Source: F1-20-MAGs119 sp964556145
GTDB taxonomy: Bacteria > Actinomycetota > Acidimicrobiia > Acidimicrobiales > Ilumatobacteraceae
Assembly (NCBI GenBank): GCA_964556145.1
Contig: CAZKVD010000014.1
Span: 1-27,511 of the forward strand
Direction of reading: 5' to 3'
Length of the DNA stretch: 27,511 nt
Shown here: one piece after another, positions 7,426 to 15,854 of the stretch
Numbering within the stretch: position 1 is the first letter of the stretch
Layout of the letters: every line of letters starts with the position of its first letter
Program-made: the position numbers and the translations under genes
The notes under the pieces: generated by a model
The model's input: only the letters and a program-made list of their open reading frames with translations
Told to the model about the DNA's origin: nothing
Databases searched by the model: none

Positions 7426-8534
7426 GCCACGCCACCCCGCGCGCTGCGAATGGGATCGTCGATGGCTTCGGCGTAGACCTCGCGCGTGAGTTGTGCGGCC
7501 CGTTGCCACGACAGGGACGCAGCGCGCTCACGCGCACGACCCGACAGGTCGTCGCGGTTCTCGATGACCCGAAGAATGCCGTCGGCGATCGATGCAACGT
7601 CGAGTGGATCGACGAGCACAGCGGCGCCACCGGCAACCTCTTCGGTCGCGCCACCACGGCTGGTGACGACGGGAGTGCCCTGCGCCATTGCCTCGAGAAT
7701 CGGCAAGCCGAACCCCTCGCGAATCGACGGGTAACACAACGCTCTTGCCCCCGCGTAGAGCGCCGCAAGCTCGTCACCCGGCACGAATCCGACACGGTGA
7801 ACGCGCCCACGCGAAGCCGAAGGAACCGCGAGGTCGTCACCCCATCCGGCCGCTCCGACAATGACCAGATCGGGAACCCCATCACCGAGCGACGCGTGCG
7901 CCTCGAGGAGACGCGCCAGGTTCTTGCGCGGTTCGATCGTGCCGACGAACAGCAGATAGCTCCCGGGAAGCCGATGACGCGACAACGTCGTGCGCACGTC
8001 ATCGGCCGTGACCACGACGGTTCGCACACCGTTTTCGACACAACGCAACCGGTTCACGTCGAAACCATGGGCGAGACAATCGTCGAGCGTCGATTGCGAC
8101 ACACAGATGATGCGCGACGCGCGGCGCTTCACCAACTCGATGCTGCGACGGAAGACACCGACACCACGACGCGTGAAATGCGACGGGTCGTGAAGAAACG
8201 CAAGATCGTGAACGGTGACCACGAGCGGAAACGATGTGGCGGCGGGGATGATGCTGGTGGCATGCACCACGTCGACGGGCCCCGTTGCGCCCTCGACACG
8301 TGGCCAGCCGAGGCGTAACCATCCCTCGTAAAGAAGAGGCCCCGCGACGGGAAGCGCACGCACGGGCACCGACGGGGAGAATCCGGCCGTTGGCGCCGAT
8401 CGGTGTCGACCGGCGACCCCGACGACATCGAGGTCGGGAAGCAACGCCAATTCGCGTGCCAGTTCGACGCCGTACACACCCGTACCGCCGGGCACGTCGT
8501 GCCAGCACTGCTCCAGGGTGATGGCCACACGCAC
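7422..8534 (-). CDS. Glycosyltransferase family 4 (GT-B), first gene of the operon
   Basis: This 370-aa GT4 protein starts MRVAITLEQCWHDVPGGTGVYG. It has VTVHDLAFLH, FVGTIEPRKNL and YPSIREGFGLPILEAM, including the E-x7-E motif, then GTPVVTS. Two GTG codons compete for the start. The one at 8534 lies 6 nt after a CACAAT hexamer and would be leaderless. The one at 8528 lies 6 nt after AGGGGG and would use a Shine-Dalgarno sequence. They differ by two residues. The gene is divergent from fcl with about 40 bp between them, tying the operon to GDP-fucose supply. Of the three it most resembles mannosyltransferase-type GT4 proteins, but specificity is inference. Confidence 0.88.
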   Translation of the reverse strand: MRVAITLEQCWHDVPGGTGVYGVELARELALLPDLDVVGVAGRHRSAPTAGFSPSVPVRALPVAGPLLYEGWLRLGWPRVEGATGPVDVVHATSIIPAATSFPLVVTVHDLAFLHDPSHFTRRGVGVFRRSIELVKRRASRIICVSQSTLDDCLAHGFDVNRLRCVENGVRTVVVTADDVRTTLSRHRLPGSYLLFVGTIEPRKNLARLLEAHASLGDGVPDLVIVGAAGWGDDLAVPSASRGRVHRVGFVPGDELAALYAGARALCYPSIREGFGLPILEAMAQGTPVVTSRGGATEEVAGGAAVLVDPLDVASIADGILRVIENRDDLSGRARERAASLSWQRAAQLTREVYAEAIDDPIRSARGGVA

Positions 8535-8540
8535 CCCCCT

Positions 8541-8546
8541 ATTGTG
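8541..8546 (-). promoter_or_regulatory. Candidate -10 (CACAAT) for the glycosyltransferase operon
   Basis: CACAAT on the minus strand matches TATAAT at four positions and ends 6 nt before the GTG at 8534. The AGGGGG between them could serve as a Shine-Dalgarno sequence for the alternative GTG at 8528. Confidence 0.35.
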
Positions 8547-8559
8547 CCTGCACACGCCC

Positions 8560-8565
8560 TACCAT
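8560..8565 (+). promoter_or_regulatory. -10 hexamer TACCAT for fcl (leaderless)
   Basis: TACCAT fits TAnnnT and ends 8 nt before the ATG at 8574. This supports that ATG over the in-frame ATG at 8568, which would be only 2 nt from the hexamer. Confidence 0.5.
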
Positions 8566-8573
8566 CAATGGGC

Positions 8574-9530
8574 ATGAGCGACTTCTGGAAATCGCGTCCC
8601 GTGCTCGTCACCGGTGGCAACGGTTTCCTCGGACGGGTCGTTGTGCGCCAGTTGCGCGAACGCGGAGCCAATGTCATTGCCCCACGCAAGGCCGACTACG
8701 ACCTCACCGTGCCGGGACGCGCCAACACGATGCTGGCCGACCACAAGCCCACCCACGTCATTCACCTCGCGGCCCGTGTCGGGGGAATCGGATACAACCA
8801 GGCCGCACCCGCGCCGCTCTACCTCGACAACCTGTTGATGGGCACCCACATCATCGAGGCCTGCCGCCATGCAGGCGTCGACAAGACGGTGCTCCTCGGA
8901 ACCGTCTGTTCCTACCCGAAGTTCACCCCCGTGCCCTTCCGTGAATCGTCGTTCTGGGATGGCTACCCCGAAGAAACAAACGCCCCCTACGGAATTGCGA
9001 AGAAGGCGTTGCTCATTCACGCCCAGGTGAACGCTGCGCAGTACGGCCAGCAGTTCGCCTACCTCATTCCGACGAATCTCTTCGGGCCGGGCGACAAGTT
9101 CCATCCCGAGGTGTCGCACGTCATTCCTGCACTCATCAAGAAGTGTGTCGAGGCCAAGGAGGCTGGTGCCGACAAGGTGCACGTCTGGGGCACGGGCACC
9201 GCCAGTCGCGAGTATCTGTACGTCGAAGATGCAGCCGCTGCGATCGTGCTGGCTGCCGAGGTGCACGATTCGCCCGAACCACTCAACCTCGGAACGAACC
9301 GCGAGATCACCATCCGCGAAACCGTCGAGACGATTGCCGAGGTTGTGGGCTTCACGGGCGACCTGGTGTGGGATTCATCCAAACCCGACGGCCAACCGCG
9401 CCGCCGTGTCGATGCATCGCGTGCCGAACAGGCGCTCGGTTGGACTGCACTTATGAACTTCCGCAAGGGTCTCGAGGCAACGGTCGAGTGGTATCTCGCC
9501 AACCGCACCATTGCCGAGCAAGCACCCTGA
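8574..9530 (+). CDS. fcl: GDP-L-fucose synthase
   Basis: This enzyme epimerises and reduces GDP-4-keto-6-deoxymannose (the product of Gmd) to GDP-L-fucose with NADPH. The 318-aa protein has GGNGFLG at residues 14-20, HLAARVGGI at 64-72, and active-site residues Cys112, Tyr139 and Lys143 (YGIAKK). The Cys-Tyr spacing of 27 equals that of the E. coli enzyme. The Ser two before the Cys in E. coli (GSSC) is Thr110 here (GTVC), a conservative change. NLFGPGDKFHPEVSHVIPALI is typical of the family. The start at 8574 is set by a TACCAT -10 eight nt upstream. It is divergent from the glycosyltransferase operon, and the rhomboid gene follows after 9 nt. Confidence 0.93.
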   Translation: MSDFWKSRPVLVTGGNGFLGRVVVRQLRERGANVIAPRKADYDLTVPGRANTMLADHKPTHVIHLAARVGGIGYNQAAPAPLYLDNLLMGTHIIEACRHAGVDKTVLLGTVCSYPKFTPVPFRESSFWDGYPEETNAPYGIAKKALLIHAQVNAAQYGQQFAYLIPTNLFGPGDKFHPEVSHVIPALIKKCVEAKEAGADKVHVWGTGTASREYLYVEDAAAAIVLAAEVHDSPEPLNLGTNREITIRETVETIAEVVGFTGDLVWDSSKPDGQPRRRVDASRAEQALGWTALMNFRKGLEATVEWYLANRTIAEQAP

Positions 9531-9539
9531 ACCCTCCCG

Positions 9540-10376
9540 ATGACCTTCCCACCCCCACCACTTCCGCACTGCACGCGCCATCCCGACCGGGCAACGGGTC
9601 GCAGCTGCACGCGGTGCGGGAAACCTGCATGCAGCGACTGCCTGGTGCAGGCCGACGTGGGTTCGAAGTGTCTCGACTGTGTGCGCCGCGACCGTCCGTC
9701 CACGCGAACGCGTGTCAACTACTGGAACGCATCGCAGCCGCTTCTCGTGACCAAGTTGATCATCGCGATCAACGCACTCGTATTCGTCTACACGAACGTG
9801 GGGGGTGTCAACCTGGGTGGCGGCGGCGAGCTGTCGGAGAACACGATTCGCCTCGGCTTGTACAAGGGCTTCCTCTACAACGACGAGTGGTACCGACTCG
9901 TCACCGCCGGTTTCGTCCACTTCGGCGTGTTCCACATCGGCATGAACATGTTTCTGTTGTGGCAACTCGGCTCGCTTCTCGAACGTGAGATCGGCCGCGT
10001 TCCGTTCGCTCTCGCCTACACCGCCTCGCTGCTCGCCGGAAGCACGGGCGCACTGATCGCTTCGCCGTGGGCCCTGTCGGGTGGGGCGTCGGGCGCGGTG
10101 TTCGGTTTGATGGGCCTTGCGGCAGTCGGCATGCGCCAACGGGGCATCAACCCGTTCCAAACCGGGCTCGGCATGACTCTTCTCATCAACCTCGTCATCA
10201 CCGTCACCATCCCCGGCATCTCGATCGGTGGCCACGTGGGTGGGCTCATCGGTGGCGCAGCGTGTGGGGTCGTTCTCATCCCGCCGCGCGGCCGCAATTA
10301 CGCCGTGTGGATGCGTTACGCAACGCCTCTCCTCGTGGCAGTCGCCTCGTTCGTGATCGCACGCGCCACCCTCTGA
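9540..10376 (+). CDS. Rhomboid-family intramembrane serine protease with N-terminal zinc finger
   Basis: This 278-aa membrane protein is predicted to cleave single-pass membrane proteins within the bilayer. Residues 10-50 hold a compact zinc finger, with H10, C11, H14, C23, C26, C31, C34, C44 and C47 in a B-box-like spacing. About six hydrophobic helices follow. Catalytic residues are Ser184 in GGASGAVFG and His232 in GGHVGG, with HFGVFHIGMN (127-136) supplying the His/Asn of the oxyanion region. Rhomboids with this finger are common in actinobacteria. The ATG lies 9 nt after the fcl stop without a clear Shine-Dalgarno sequence, so it is probably cotranscribed with fcl. Its substrate is unknown. 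Confidence 0.92.
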   Translation: MTFPPPPLPHCTRHPDRATGRSCTRCGKPACSDCLVQADVGSKCLDCVRRDRPSTRTRVNYWNASQPLLVTKLIIAINALVFVYTNVGGVNLGGGGELSENTIRLGLYKGFLYNDEWYRLVTAGFVHFGVFHIGMNMFLLWQLGSLLEREIGRVPFALAYTASLLAGSTGALIASPWALSGGASGAVFGLMGLAAVGMRQRGINPFQTGLGMTLLINLVITVTIPGISIGGHVGGLIGGAACGVVLIPPRGRNYAVWMRYATPLLVAVASFVIARATL

Positions 10377-10406
10377 CGCCCCACTCGTCGCGTCGCACCC
10401 CCTCAT

Positions 10407-10412
10407 TACCGT
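10407..10412 (+). promoter_or_regulatory. -10 hexamer TACCGT (leaderless start at 10420)
   Basis: TACCGT fits TAnnnT and ends 7 nt before the ATG at 10420, so it favours that start over the in-frame GTG at 10411 that overlaps the hexamer. Confidence 0.45.
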
Positions 10413-10419
10413 GCCCGCG

Positions 10420-10890
10420 ATGACCACAACGGCTCTCACACTCGTCGACGTTCCGCGTCCCTTTCTCGACACCATCGGCTCCACGGCACAGGCACTCAGC
10501 GTGTTTTCGCTCACGGTCCAGCGCCCGTTCCGGCCGCAGCACCTTGTACTTCTCGTCGATGCCGCGCGACGTGGTGTTGGTTTGCATTCAAGCGACGGGT
10601 TCATCGCGCTCCGCGACGACCCAACCGCGGCGGGCCGCGCGATCGGACATCACGTCGTGTCGGTCGCCTCGGCCAACCCGCTCGCCGCCGGCTGCTTCGT
10701 CATGACCGTCGAACCGAACGCAATGCCCTCCCCCGACGACGCGGAACGTTGGTTTGCCATGGCCGACGTCTGCGACCGCGCGGGAATTGTTCTCGTCGAC
10801 TGGTGCGTACGCGGATTCGCTACGGCTGGTGCCCTGTTCGCAGGTCAGGGGGCGGTGTGGTGCCCGCGGCACGTCGCCGGGCTGGGCTGA
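10420..10890 (+). CDS. RadC-like (JAB/MPN fold) protein lacking the metal motif
   Basis: This 156-aa protein resembles the C-terminal JAB domain of RadC. RPQHLVLLVDAARRGVGL (38-55) corresponds to the first strands, and MPSPDDAERWFAMADVCDRAGI (102-123) to the PSPEDIxxTxxLxxAG helix, followed by VLVDWCVRG in place of LLDHLIIG. The metal-binding HxHPSGD of active RadC/JAMM proteins is replaced by VEPNAMPSPDD, so a JAMM-type hydrolase activity is unlikely. RadC itself has no settled function in repair. The last 71 bases overlap the convergent DUF4031 gene. The family link rests on motif spacing, so it is moderate. Confidence 0.5.
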   Translation: MTTTALTLVDVPRPFLDTIGSTAQALSVFSLTVQRPFRPQHLVLLVDAARRGVGLHSSDGFIALRDDPTAAGRAIGHHVVSVASANPLAAGCFVMTVEPNAMPSPDDAERWFAMADVCDRAGIVLVDWCVRGFATAGALFAGQGAVWCPRHVAGLG

Positions 10891-11131
10891 TCCGTAAACC
10901 TGCCGCCTTCAACCTCGTCAACAGTTCACGACTCCCCACTGCCGTTGCACCCAGGCTCACGGCACGCTCGCGGTAGTCCTCGGGCAGGTCATAGTGGTCG
11001 CCCTGAAATCCGCGACGTGGTATTCCCAGTGCGGCCGCCATGTCGTGCAGTTCGTCGTACGACGTGTCGCTCACCATGTGGCACCACTTGCGGTCACGAA
11101 ACCACCAGTGGCACTCGTCGACGAGAATCAT
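10820..11131 (-). CDS. DUF4031 domain protein
   Basis: This 103-aa protein begins MILVDECHWWFRDRKWCHMVSD. It has SYDELHDMAAALGIPRRGFQGDHYDLP and a late GSRELLTRLKAAGLR, all typical of DUF4031 proteins, which are short and widespread in actinobacteria. No biochemical role is established. The ATG at 11131 is exactly at the family's N-terminus and lies 22 nt after the stop of the FmdB-type gene, so the two probably share a transcript. No Shine-Dalgarno sequence is visible. The basic C-terminal tail overlaps the RadC-like gene by 71 bp on the other strand. Confidence 0.85.
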   Translation of the reverse strand: MILVDECHWWFRDRKWCHMVSDTSYDELHDMAAALGIPRRGFQGDHYDLPEDYRERAVSLGATAVGSRELLTRLKAAGLRISPARRRAAGTTPPPDLRTGHQP

Positions 11132-11153
11132 CGATGTACGTCGGATTGCGACT

Positions 11154-11366
11154 TCAGTGACAGGCGCAACCGCCGCCGCAACCACGGGCAACCGGAGCAG
11201 GTGTCGGCGCACTTGCTGCCCCACCGCCCACCGAGGCAAACACCGACAGTCGGCGCTTTGCTTCTGCACCACAGGCGCACGGCGCGGGCGACGAGGCCTC
11301 GCTCATCGGGCGGCGCAGTTCAAAAGCGGCATCACACGACGGGCATCGGTATTCGTACAACGGCAT
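11154..11366 (-). CDS. FmdB-family zinc-ribbon protein
   Basis: This 70-aa protein starts MPLYEYRCPSCDAAFELRRPM, the CxxC zinc-ribbon of the FmdB regulatory-protein family, with a second knuckle at PCACGAEAKR. The tail is Gly/Ala-rich and ends in GCGGGCACH, a second Cys cluster that may bind metal. Family members are proposed regulators, but most are uncharacterised. A TAATCT -10 lies 7 nt before the ATG, so it appears leaderless and heads an operon with the DUF4031 gene. It is divergent from the DUF3039 gene. Confidence 0.88.
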   Translation of the reverse strand: MPLYEYRCPSCDAAFELRRPMSEASSPAPCACGAEAKRRLSVFASVGGGAASAPTPAPVARGCGGGCACH

Positions 11367-11373
11367 GCGACAA

Positions 11374-11379
11374 GATTAG
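11374..11379 (-). promoter_or_regulatory. -10 hexamer TAATCT for the FmdB-type gene
   Basis: TAATCT on the minus strand ends 7 nt before the ATG at 11366, a good leaderless arrangement. Confidence 0.55.
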
Positions 11380-11402
11380 TGGACCTGTGGTTGACTGACG
11401 TC

Positions 11403-11696
11403 ATGCCGAGCGGCCCCCTGACAACGCTTCCCGCGCGTGTCGAACCGCAGACCGAGCATGTCCTTGAAACCGGTGAACCTGCCGTTGCGCACATCGTGAA
11501 GACCGAACCCGGCGAATCCGCTGCGGCCAAGGTTCTCGAGGCGCGCATCTACGGCACACCCCTCGAGGCCCTGTGCGGCCACGTTTGGGTACCCTCTCGT
11601 GACCCCAAGCAGTTGCCGTTGTGCGACGCTTGCAAGGACATCTACGAGGCCTACCGGTCTTTCAACGACGGCCTGAACGAACGACCAAACGAATAG
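11403..11696 (+). CDS. DUF3039 domain protein
   Basis: This 97-aa protein ends in ALCGHVWVPSRDPKQLPLCDACKDIYEAY, the characteristic DUF3039 segment, with C, H, C and CxxC positions suggesting a small zinc site. The family is actinobacterial and has no known function. The ATG at 11403 is chosen because conserved sequence follows it. In-frame GTG at 11379 and TTG at 11391 are possible but have no better signal. The ABM-type gene starts 20 nt downstream and a NUDIX gene after that, so the three look like one operon. Confidence 0.82.
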   Translation: MPSGPLTTLPARVEPQTEHVLETGEPAVAHIVKTEPGESAAAKVLEARIYGTPLEALCGHVWVPSRDPKQLPLCDACKDIYEAYRSFNDGLNERPNE

Positions 11697-11716
11697 AAAG
11701 AGAAAACGGAGCAACC

Positions 11717-12055
11717 ATGATCATCATCGCAGGACGCATCTTCATCGACCCCGCCAAGCGCGCGGCACTTCTCGAGGATTCAAAGCCACTGCAGCAGGCA
11801 ACCCGCGACCAAGAGCCGGGCTGCGAGGCCTACGTGTTTTCCGCCGACCCGTGCGAACCCGGCACGATCACCGTCTACGAACTGTGGACCGACGCTCCGT
11901 CGCTCGCCGCACACTTCCTGCACGAGAACTACTTCAACATGCGCAACAAGTTCGGTGAGCACGGCATCACCGGCGCCGAGACGATGAAGTACCGCATCGA
12001 TGCCAAGGCGCCCGTGTACAACGCCGAGCGCATCGCCACCACCGACTTCGACTGA
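11717..12055 (+). CDS. Antibiotic biosynthesis monooxygenase (ABM) fold protein
   Basis: This 112-aa protein has the ABM ferredoxin-like fold. It starts MIIIAGRIFIDPAKRAAL and has QATRDQEPGCEAYVFSADP, followed by YELWTDAPSLAAHF and a hydrophobic LHENYFN segment. Family members include cofactor-free quinone-forming monooxygenases such as YgiN, and heme-degrading enzymes. Which substrate this one uses is not evident. A weak GGAG Shine-Dalgarno sequence lies about 5 nt before the ATG. The gene sits between DUF3039 and NUDIX genes with gaps of 20 and 10 nt. Confidence 0.85.
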   Translation: MIIIAGRIFIDPAKRAALLEDSKPLQQATRDQEPGCEAYVFSADPCEPGTITVYELWTDAPSLAAHFLHENYFNMRNKFGEHGITGAETMKYRIDAKAPVYNAERIATTDFD

Positions 12056-12065
12056 CATCGCGGGA

Positions 12066-12581
12066 ATGTCGCACGACATCTCCGGGTTGCGTATCCGCGA
12101 AGCGGTGCGTGCATTGCTGGTTGATGAAAACAACCACGTTCTCTTGGCCCACCTGGCATTCCCCGCACGTTCGGTGTGGGTATTGCCGGGTGGTGGCCTG
12201 GAACCCGGCGAGTCGCACCACGTCGGGCTGTTGCGTGAACTGAACGAAGAGGTTGGCCTGGTGCCCGACGAGATCGGGCCGCACTTGTGGACCCGCACGC
12301 ACATCATCCCGTTCATCGACGGCAAGTGGGACGGCCAGCGTGAGCGCGCCTACCTGGTGCGAACACGTCGCTTCGAGCCGGCCCCGATGCTGTCGCCGGA
12401 ACAGTTGCGGGCCGAGTACCTGGTTGACCTGCGCTGGTGGAGCACCGACGAGTTGCTGGCCGAACCCGACACCACGTTCTTTGCTCCGCTGCACCTGGCG
12501 ACATTGGTGCACGACGTGGTGACGACGGGCCCGCCTGCCGAGCCGTGGGACATCCTGCAGCAGAGCGCTCCCCCTTCGTGA
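12066..12581 (+). CDS. NUDIX hydrolase
   Basis: This 171-aa protein hydrolyses a nucleoside diphosphate linked to another moiety. The NUDIX box GGLEPGE-x7-RELNEEVGL matches the consensus exactly. It is preceded by the usual AVRALLVDENNHVLLAHL strand and VWVLPGGG. WDGQRERAYLVRT and VDLRWWSTDEL follow, as in the ADP-ribose/MutT-like branch. The ATG at 12066 lies 10 nt after the ABM gene's stop. The gene ends 4 bp from the convergent dnaE2. The substrate cannot be told from sequence. It is distinct from the second NUDIX gene at 15878-16414. Confidence 0.92.
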   Translation: MSHDISGLRIREAVRALLVDENNHVLLAHLAFPARSVWVLPGGGLEPGESHHVGLLRELNEEVGLVPDEIGPHLWTRTHIIPFIDGKWDGQRERAYLVRTRRFEPAPMLSPEQLRAEYLVDLRWWSTDELLAEPDTTFFAPLHLATLVHDVVTTGPPAEPWDILQQSAPPS

Positions 12582-12585
12582 GCGC

Positions 12586-15500
12586 CTAGTGGAAGTCGCG
12601 CGAGGCAAGCCCCGCCGGCACCACGAGTCCCGAGAGGTGTTCGGCCACGATGTTCACCACGCCCTGGTTGTTTTGCATGCGTCCGCGGACGAGAAGTGCG
12701 GGGGCATCGCGGGCCACACGACGGAAACGCGCCCAGCACCCCTTTGAACACACCACGTTGATGAGGCCCGTTTCGTCTTCGAGGTTGATGAAAGTGGCAC
12801 CACCCGCCGTCATGGGGCGCTGACGATGGGTCACCACCCCCGCAACCAGCACACGTGAATCATCGGGCAGCGAAACAAGTTCATCGGCGACGCGCACCCC
12901 GAGGTCGCGCAACGCCGTACGCAGAAAAATGGTGGGATGGCCATTGGGTGCGATACCGGTAGCCCACAGGTCGGCAATTGCCTCTTCGACGGGCGCCATG
13001 CCGGGCAGAACCGGCGAGCGCACACCGGTGGTGATGCCCGCCAAACGGTCGGGCCGCGACTGGGCCACTGCACCCGCCGCCCACAGCGCATCGCGACGCT
13101 GGCCACCGAAGACCGCGAAGGCACCCGCCGTTGCCAGCGACTCGAGCTGTGCTGCGCTGAGTGCGGGAACCCGACGCGCAAGGTCTTCCATGTCGGCATA
13201 GGGGCGCCCCGTCGCGATGTCATCGGCGAGTTCTCGACCAATGCCACGCACCGAGGACAAACCAAGGCGTACCGCAAGACCACTGGTCGAGACCGGATCG
13301 GGTTCGAGCGACGCAAGCGCGGACGAGGAGTTGATGCACGGCTTTTCCACCACCACGCCATGACGTCGCGCATCACGCGTGAGCGAATGCGGCGACCAGA
13401 AACCCATTGGCTGTGCGTTCAACAACGCCGCACAGAAAATGGCCGGCTCGTGGAATTTGATGTACGCCGACGCGTACACGAGGTAGGCAAAGCTCACCGA
13501 ATGGCTTTCGGGAAAGCCGTAGTTGGCAAAAGCCTGCATCTTGTCGAAGATGATGTCGGCGGTTTCGCCCGTGATGCCACGCTGTGCCATGCCGTCGTAC
13601 AGGCGTTGCCGCAAACGCTCCATGCGTGCGCGTGAACGTTTGGAACCCATTGCCTGACGCAACTGGTCGGCCTCGGCTGCGGTGAAACCCGCAACGTCGA
13701 TTGCCATCTGCATGAGCTGTTCCTGGAACAAGGGGATACCGAGGGTCTTGCCGAGCGAGTTTTCAAGCAGGGGATGCAGATAGGTGACGGGCTCTTCCCC
13801 GTTGCGTCGTCGAATGTAGGGATGCACCGACCCGCCCTGAATGGGCCCGGGACGAATGAGCGCCACCTCGACGACGAGGTCGTAGAACCGACGTGGCTTG
13901 AGACGCGGCAACGTGGCCATTTGCGCCCGTGATTCCACCTGGAACACCCCGACGGTGTCGGCGCGACACAACATCGCATACACATCGTCTTCCTGTGGCA
14001 GACCGGCGAGGTCGAGCGGTTGGCCCCGGTGTTCGGCAATGAAGTCGACGGCATTGTGCAGTGCAGAAAGCATGCCGAGGCCGAGCAGGTCGAACTTCAC
14101 CAGCCCGGCTGCGGCGCAGTCGTCTTTGTCCCACTGCAGCACGCTGCGGTTCTGCATCGTTGCCCATTCGACGGGACACACCTGGCTGACGGGTCGATCG
14201 CAGATGACCATGCCCCCCGAGTGGATACCGAGATGGCGTGGATGATCGAGCAACTGCGCGGCAAGTGCAGCCACGTCGGCCGGCGGCTGGTCGGGGTCGA
14301 CGTCGTCGTGGGCCAGGGCCTTTGCGGCATCGCGCACCGCCGATCGTGTGCGGTAGGTGATGACGTTGGCGACCTGCGCGGCGTGCGTGCGGCCGTAGCG
14401 CTGGTACACGTACTGGATGACTTCTTCACGCCGACCACTTTCGATGTCGATGTCGATATCGGGCGGACCGTCGCGCTCGGGTGAGAGAAACCGTTCGAAC
14501 AACAGACCGAGCGCCACGGCATCGGCTTTGGTGATGCCGAGCGAGTAACACACGACACTGTTGGCCGCGCTTCCCCGGCCCTGGCAGAAAATGTCGTTGC
14601 GGTTGCAGAACTCGACGATGTCCCACACGACGAGGAAGTACCCGGCAAAGCCGAGAGTTTCGATGACGTCGAGTTCGTGGCGCACCACCGACCATGCACG
14701 GGCGCGCAACGACAACGTGTCGTCGGTGGATGACGGTGGTGGGCCGTAACGCCGTGTCGCCCCCTGGATGACGAGGTGGCGCAAGTAGGAAATCTCACTC
14801 ATTGCCCCCGGACACGGAAACGGCGGCAACTTCGGCGCAACGAGCGACAGGTCGAACGCACAGTCGGCGGCGATGTCGGCACTGCGGGCAACGACGCCCG
14901 GGTAGCGGGCGAACATCCGCTCTTGTTCGCCACCCGAACGCATGAGCGCACTTGCCGCGGACGGCAACAGGTGGTCGACCTGGTCGAGCGAACTGCGACG
15001 GCGAATGGCCGCCATGGCAGTGGCAAGCGGGAACTGCCCCGTGGATGCGTAGTGCACGTGGTTGGTGGCCACACACAGCACCCCGACACGATCGGCGATG
15101 CGCACCAGCGCATCGTTGCGCGCAGTATCGAGCGGGTCGCCGTGGTGCACGAGTTCGACCGCGACATGGTCGGCACCGAACACGCCGACGATTTGGCGCA
15201 GCACGTGTTCGGCGGCAGTGGGCCCGTGTGCAATCAACTGCCGCGCAACGGCACCGTCGGTACCACCGGTGAGCACCCACCAGTCACCGCGTCCGTGAGA
15301 CAAATCGCCCAACGAATGGACGGGGTTGCCCTTTGACCCGGCAAGTTGCGCTGTGGTGATGGCCTGCGCCAGGCGCGCATAACCGACCGGGTTGCGCGCA
15401 AGAACGACGATGCCCCCGCCGAGCACCGGGTCGAGTTCGGTACCAAAGATGGTGGGGAGGCCGAACTCGCGTGCCGCTTCGGCGAAACGCACGACACCGT

Positions 15501-15846
15501 AGAAGCCGTTGCGGTCGGTGATCGACACGCCGTGCAAACCAAGAGCCACCGCGGTGTGCACCAGATGCTCCGGCGACGATGCCCCCGTGAGAAACGAATA
15601 GTGCGACAGACAATGCAGTTCGGCATATGCGGTGTCGGCCGGGACGTAGCGCAGGTCGGCCGGCGCCACGTAGGGCGCTCGCTTGGCTCCGAAGGCCGGG
15701 CCGTCACCGCCGGCATTGGGTGCGACAGACCGCGATGCGCGAGGCGCATCGGAGAGGCGCCGTTCGATTTCGGTCCACGACACGTGCGGTGCGTGGAACC
15801 CGTATGCGCCGAGAACGTCGCCGGTGACCAGATCGGAAGCCCCCAT
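12586..15846 (-). CDS. dnaE2: Error-prone DNA polymerase III alpha subunit DnaE2/ImuC
   Basis: DnaE2 is the C-family polymerase that performs SOS-induced translesion synthesis with ImuA' and ImuB. At 1086 aa it has the usual DnaE2 length. The PHP domain begins YAELHCLSHYSFLTGAS (74-90). The palm has CQGRGSAANSVVCYSLGIT (421-439) and PDIDIDIES (462-470), which carries catalytic Asp residues, then VKFDLLGLG. An OB domain lies near the C-terminus (FINLEDETGLINVV). The first PHP metal motif HxH reads HCL here, so PHP chemistry is probably lost. The ATG at 15846 lies 8 nt after a TAACCT -10 that abuts a LexA box, indicating leaderless, damage-inducible expression. It lies downstream of the imuA'-imuB-NUDIX operon on the same strand. 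Confidence 0.95.
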   Translation of the reverse strand: MGASDLVTGDVLGAYGFHAPHVSWTEIERRLSDAPRASRSVAPNAGGDGPAFGAKRAPYVAPADLRYVPADTAYAELHCLSHYSFLTGASSPEHLVHTAVALGLHGVSITDRNGFYGVVRFAEAAREFGLPTIFGTELDPVLGGGIVVLARNPVGYARLAQAITTAQLAGSKGNPVHSLGDLSHGRGDWWVLTGGTDGAVARQLIAHGPTAAEHVLRQIVGVFGADHVAVELVHHGDPLDTARNDALVRIADRVGVLCVATNHVHYASTGQFPLATAMAAIRRRSSLDQVDHLLPSAASALMRSGGEQERMFARYPGVVARSADIAADCAFDLSLVAPKLPPFPCPGAMSEISYLRHLVIQGATRRYGPPPSSTDDTLSLRARAWSVVRHELDVIETLGFAGYFLVVWDIVEFCNRNDIFCQGRGSAANSVVCYSLGITKADAVALGLLFERFLSPERDGPPDIDIDIESGRREEVIQYVYQRYGRTHAAQVANVITYRTRSAVRDAAKALAHDDVDPDQPPADVAALAAQLLDHPRHLGIHSGGMVICDRPVSQVCPVEWATMQNRSVLQWDKDDCAAAGLVKFDLLGLGMLSALHNAVDFIAEHRGQPLDLAGLPQEDDVYAMLCRADTVGVFQVESRAQMATLPRLKPRRFYDLVVEVALIRPGPIQGGSVHPYIRRRNGEEPVTYLHPLLENSLGKTLGIPLFQEQLMQMAIDVAGFTAAEADQLRQAMGSKRSRARMERLRQRLYDGMAQRGITGETADIIFDKMQAFANYGFPESHSVSFAYLVYASAYIKFHEPAIFCAALLNAQPMGFWSPHSLTRDARRHGVVVEKPCINSSSALASLEPDPVSTSGLAVRLGLSSVRGIGRELADDIATGRPYADMEDLARRVPALSAAQLESLATAGAFAVFGGQRRDALWAAGAVAQSRPDRLAGITTGVRSPVLPGMAPVEEAIADLWATGIAPNGHPTIFLRTALRDLGVRVADELVSLPDDSRVLVAGVVTHRQRPMTAGGATFINLEDETGLINVVCSKGCWARFRRVARDAPALLVRGRMQNNQGVVNIVAEHLSGLVVPAGLASRDFH

Positions 15847-15854
15847 GAGGCGAC

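Noticed and set aside
9375..10604. 409-codon minus-strand frame across the rhomboid gene
   Set aside because: It is antisense to a rhomboid with intact catalytic motifs; its own composition is typical of a shadow frame.
11040..11402. Longer N-terminus for the DUF3039 protein
   Set aside because: The upstream part overlaps the FmdB and DUF4031 genes on the other strand and shows no family similarity; conserved sequence begins after 11403.
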